In this document: one piece after another, positions 41,190 to 42,542 of the stretch
Numbering within the stretch: the stretch's first letter is position 1
How the letters are laid out: each line of letters opens with the position of its first letter
Program-made: the position numbers and the translations under genes
Origin: a virus
DNA length: 42,542 nt
Reading direction: 5' to 3' (one strand)
Virus record (IMG/VR): IMGVR_UViG_3300033552_000020
Coordinates: 1-42,542 of that record
The notes under the pieces: model-generated
The model's database searches: none
The model's input: only the letters and a program-made list of their open reading frames with translations
Told to the model about the DNA's origin: nothing

Positions 41190-41219
41190 ATTGTAGCACG
41201 CCGACCTACACCGTGTCAA
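41190..41219 (-). promoter_or_regulatory. Sigma70-type promoter, distal, for terS
   Basis: Minus strand: -35 TTGACA (41214-41219), 18-bp spacer, -10 TACAAT (41190-41195). Transcripts would start near 41183 and run through the 29-bp repeats. The -35 overlaps a palindrome (41218-41237), so it could be controlled by a bound protein. Confidence 0.75.
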
Positions 41220-41237
41220 GTTATTTATTAATAACTT
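41218..41237. promoter_or_regulatory. Palindrome between divergent promoters, candidate operator
   Basis: Perfect inverted repeat AAGTTATT (41218-41225) and AATAACTT (41230-41237) with a 4-base centre. It overlaps the -35 of the minus-strand distal promoter and lies 26 bases before the -10 of the plus-strand early operon. This is a fitting site for a regulator of the early-late switch. Confidence 0.6.
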
Positions 41238-41263
41238 ATTTTATATATGTTAATTGTTTCGGG

Positions 41264-41269
41264 TATAAT
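41264..41269 (+). promoter_or_regulatory. -10 element for the plus-strand small-gene operon
   Basis: TATAAT preceded by GTTTCGGG. No good -35 hexamer is seen at the right distance (TTATAT at 41241-41246 is poor), so it may need an activator. The start would be near 41276, about 20 bases before the ATG at 41296. It stands back to back with the minus-strand promoter at 41190-41219. Confidence 0.5.
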
Positions 41270-41295
41270 AAACACATACCAACCGAAAGCCCTTA

Positions 41296-41448
41296 ATGTT
41301 TAAGCTTCATCACACAATTGGAACACCACAAGCCCTGCCATTAGGCGTGGTTACAATTCACGGTTTACTTTTTGCTGATGATGGCTTTGGAAACTTCCAA
41401 CAGGTAGACGTGTTGCAATACGTAACCTTTTTCTTTTCTGTGGAATAA
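41296..41448 (+). CDS. 50-residue hypothetical protein
   Basis: First gene of the right-hand plus-strand operon, starting MFKLHHTIGTPQALPLGVVT. It has no recognised domain and no membrane segment, and ends with an aromatic-rich YVTFFFSVE. A clear ribosome site is lacking (GAAAG lies nearby). The next gene starts two bases after its stop, which supports a real reading frame. Early phage genes of this size often target host proteins, but there is no direct evidence here. Confidence 0.5.
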   Translation: MFKLHHTIGTPQALPLGVVTIHGLLFADDGFGNFQQVDVLQYVTFFFSVE

Positions 41449-41450
41449 AT

Positions 41451-41540
41451 ATGATTGAAATTGTTGTATCCGTTGTGTTTGCTGTGTGTTTTGGTGTTAT
41501 AATAATGGCTGTACAAGCTATTAATGGAGATTGGTTATGA
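41451..41540 (+). CDS. 29-residue single-span membrane peptide
   Basis: MIEIVVSVVFAVCFGVIIMA covers one membrane segment, followed by VQAINGDWL. It starts two bases after the preceding stop and overlaps the next gene by ATGA. The very short length makes this less certain, but the tight packing argues for translation. Function unknown. Confidence 0.5.
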   Translation: MIEIVVSVVFAVCFGVIIMAVQAINGDWL

Positions 41541-41758
41541 TCGTAAAATTCTCACACATGGGCATCAAGGCAAGCGACTACAATGGGATAAATTGTAGCC
41601 TAGCTACTGCCCTTATAATCAACGAGGCTATTGATTACCTAATGGATAATCACCTACAAAACATGGTAGAGCTTGACGTTATCCGTGCAACAGCTAGCAC
41701 GGTGGATTTTGGTCGTGAAACTGTTACTGTAGCTGTAACTACAATTTCATTTTTGTAA
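41537..41758 (+). CDS. 73-residue hypothetical protein
   Basis: Start set at the ATG at 41537, which overlaps the preceding stop (ATGA) and has GGAGA six bases upstream; an in-frame TTG at 41531 is unlikely. The product starts MIVKFSHMGIKASDYNGINC and has a helical middle (ATALIINEAIDYLMDN) and beta-rich end. It looks soluble. No family recognised. Confidence 0.7.
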   Translation: MIVKFSHMGIKASDYNGINCSLATALIINEAIDYLMDNHLQNMVELDVIRATASTVDFGRETVTVAVTTISFL

Positions 41759-41777
41759 CATTAGGCTAAGGGCTATC

Positions 41778-41888
41778 ATGAAACATAACGCTGAAAACGA
41801 TATGCAAACAGGCATATCTCTTATTATGTTTTTTGTTGCGGGCGTTCCCTTAATTGTTTGCGCGTTAAGTTACGCAAAATTTATTTAA
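41778..41888 (+). CDS. 36-residue single-span membrane peptide
   Basis: MKHNAENDMQTGISLIMFFV begins with a hydrophilic segment, followed by one membrane span (about 13-32) and a short YAKFI tail. It lies 19 bases after the preceding stop, with only a weak ribosome site (AAGGGC). Function unknown. Confidence 0.5.
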   Translation: MKHNAENDMQTGISLIMFFVAGVPLIVCALSYAKFI

Positions 41889-41913
41889 CCTTACTATACA
41901 ATGAGAGTTTAAT

Positions 41914-42099
41914 ATGTCAGACTATGTTGTTACCTATGATATGCCTTCTTTTCCATATACAAAACGAGTAGCGTTATTTTCAGCACCCGCTAATGCAACA
42001 TGGCGCGAGCTGCAACAAATTTTTGATCCTACCTATTACTATAACCTCCTTAAATTTTACAACTTAGGGTCAAAGATAAACCTTGTAGAAGGCAAATAA
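41914..42099 (+). CDS. 61-residue hypothetical protein
   Basis: Starts MSDYVVTYDMPSFPYTKRVA and includes WRELQQIFDPTYYYNLLKFY, giving a tyrosine-rich soluble protein. GAGAG lies before the ATG. It is followed by a pair of hairpins that probably end the first part of this operon. No family recognised. Confidence 0.65.
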   Translation: MSDYVVTYDMPSFPYTKRVALFSAPANATWRELQQIFDPTYYYNLLKFYNLGSKINLVEGK

Positions 42100-42106
42100 A
42101 TATAAC

Positions 42107-42160
42107 CCAAACGCGAACTATTCGCGTTTGGAGGCGCCAATTTTACCACACAAAATTGGC
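42107..42160 (+). terminator. Double hairpin, possible terminator or processing site
   Basis: First stem CCAAACGCGAA (42107-42117) / TTCGCGTTTGG (42121-42131), 11 bp with a 3-base loop; second stem GCCAATTTT (42136-42144) / AAAATTGGC (42152-42160), 9 bp with a 7-base loop. Neither is followed by a T run, so a classic intrinsic terminator is not certain; RNA processing or a Rho-independent variant are both possible. Confidence 0.55.
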
Positions 42161-42216
42161 CCCCGTCAATAGGGAAACTACCTAGAAAATAAAATAAATA
42201 TAGCTTATTTTGGCTG

Positions 42217-42222
42217 TATAAT
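42217..42222 (+). promoter_or_regulatory. -10 element six bases before an ATG
   Basis: TATAAT ends six bases before the ATG at 42229, so transcription would begin at about the start codon and give a leaderless mRNA. No good -35 is seen. The same spacing occurs at 42347-42352 before the next gene. Confidence 0.45.
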
Positions 42223-42228
42223 TAAAGC

Positions 42229-42351
42229 ATGAAAACCCAATACTCTGTTAAAGATTTCACCCTTTTTGATGCCTACTGCAAAAAATCAGGCCAAAAATTT
42301 AAATCAACAATTGCGTATCTTATCGCAATGGATGCGTTTTTTCAGGTATAA
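42229..42351 (+). CDS. 40-residue hypothetical protein
   Basis: Starts MKTQYSVKDFTLFDAYCKKS and continues GQKFKSTIAYLIAMDAFFQV. Soluble and basic; no family recognised. It lacks a normal ribosome site and lies six bases after a TATAAT, as expected for leaderless translation. Its stop codon overlaps the next -10 element. Confidence 0.5.
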   Translation: MKTQYSVKDFTLFDAYCKKSGQKFKSTIAYLIAMDAFFQV

Positions 42352-42352
42352 T
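42347..42352 (+). promoter_or_regulatory. -10 element six bases before the last gene
   Basis: TATAAT overlapping the stop of the 40-residue gene and ending six bases before the ATG at 42359, the same arrangement as at 42217-42222. No -35 match at the expected distance. Confidence 0.4.
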
Positions 42353-42358
42353 CTAAAC

Positions 42359-42542
42359 ATGAACAAAATTAAACTCATCGAATGGTTCGGAACCATAACA
42401 TCCGTTGTTGGTTCTTTTTTGGTATCTTTTGGAATTTTATTCCCCGGCTTTGTTCTTTTTACCCTTGGGGCCTTGTCGTGGATTATTGTTAGCAAGACCC
42501 AAAAAAATTGGGCTTTGCTTACCTTGAACGCGGTTTTTCTTG
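42359..42542 (+). CDS. Small two-span membrane protein, 3' end outside window
   Basis: 61 residues are visible before the window ends. Two hydrophobic segments: about 10-27 (FGTITSVVGSFLVSFGIL) and 30-44 (GFVLFTLGALSWIIV), then KTQKNWALLTLNAVF. This pattern of W, GA and a closing NWALL-LN-VF is common in small phage and bacterial membrane proteins of unknown role (recalled, not searched). Preceded by a -10 element with leaderless spacing. Confidence 0.65.
   Translation, partial: MNKIKLIEWFGTITSVVGSFLVSFGILFPGFVLFTLGALSWIIVSKTQKNWALLTLNAVFL

Noticed and set aside
41498-41503. TATAAT with a TG extension before the 73-residue gene
   Set aside because: It falls inside the coding region of the 29-residue peptide, lacks a -35 at normal distance and may be chance in A+T-rich DNA.
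1-42542. tRNA genes, integrase, attachment site or lysogeny repressor
   Set aside because: No tRNA fold was noticed in the few intergenic stretches, and no integrase or repressor motif occurs in the translated genes. The rest of the genome is not seen.

Overview
This window is part of the genome of a tailed, double-stranded DNA phage with a long non-contractile tail (siphovirus type, HK97-like head). It shows a small and a large terminase subunit, an HK97-type portal, a protease-capsid fusion, a tail tube, a frameshifted tail chaperone pair, a 2317-residue tape measure and a long array of tail-tip and fibre genes. The host is most likely Gram-negative, because the lysis cassette has an inner-membrane spanin and an outer-membrane lipoprotein spanin. 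No integrase, repressor, tRNA or reverse transcriptase is visible. The host genus cannot be read from the sequence.

Layout. Positions 1-2417 (+) hold the end of a nucleotide-metabolism operon: dUTPase, a 58-residue protein and a B12-dependent (class II) ribonucleotide reductase. From 2456 to 40888 every gene lies on the minus strand and the block reads right to left: terS, a TPR-glycosyltransferase, an FkbM methyltransferase, terL, a GIY-YIG nuclease, an HNH protein, portal, protease-capsid, connector, neck, tail terminator, tail tube, chaperones, tape measure, tail hub, fibres, a papain-like hydrolase, a second fibre group, the lysis genes, phoH and a small protein. Positions 41296-42542 (+) start another operon of very small, mostly unknown proteins, some of them membrane proteins. 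The only gene-free stretch over 300 bases is 40889-41295. It holds divergent promoters, three tandem 29-bp repeats and a palindrome.

Expression. The minus-strand block has near-consensus sigma70-type promoters, almost all with a 17-bp spacer. Several lie directly downstream of an intrinsic terminator, so the block looks like a relay of separate transcription units. Most genes overlap by ATGA or TAATG, which suggests translational coupling.

Points of most interest: (1) a -1 frameshift signal with a matching stem-loop in the tail chaperone gene; (2) a glycosyltransferase and an FkbM methyltransferase placed between terS and terL; (3) the 29-bp repeat array and palindrome upstream of terS; (4) duplicated tail-fibre tip cassettes, one with a broken remnant; (5) a protease-capsid fusion with a plausible internal start for the capsid part; (6) a missed 48-residue gene and a corrected GTG start for the papain-like hydrolase. 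All family names are from reading motifs by eye; no database search was possible.
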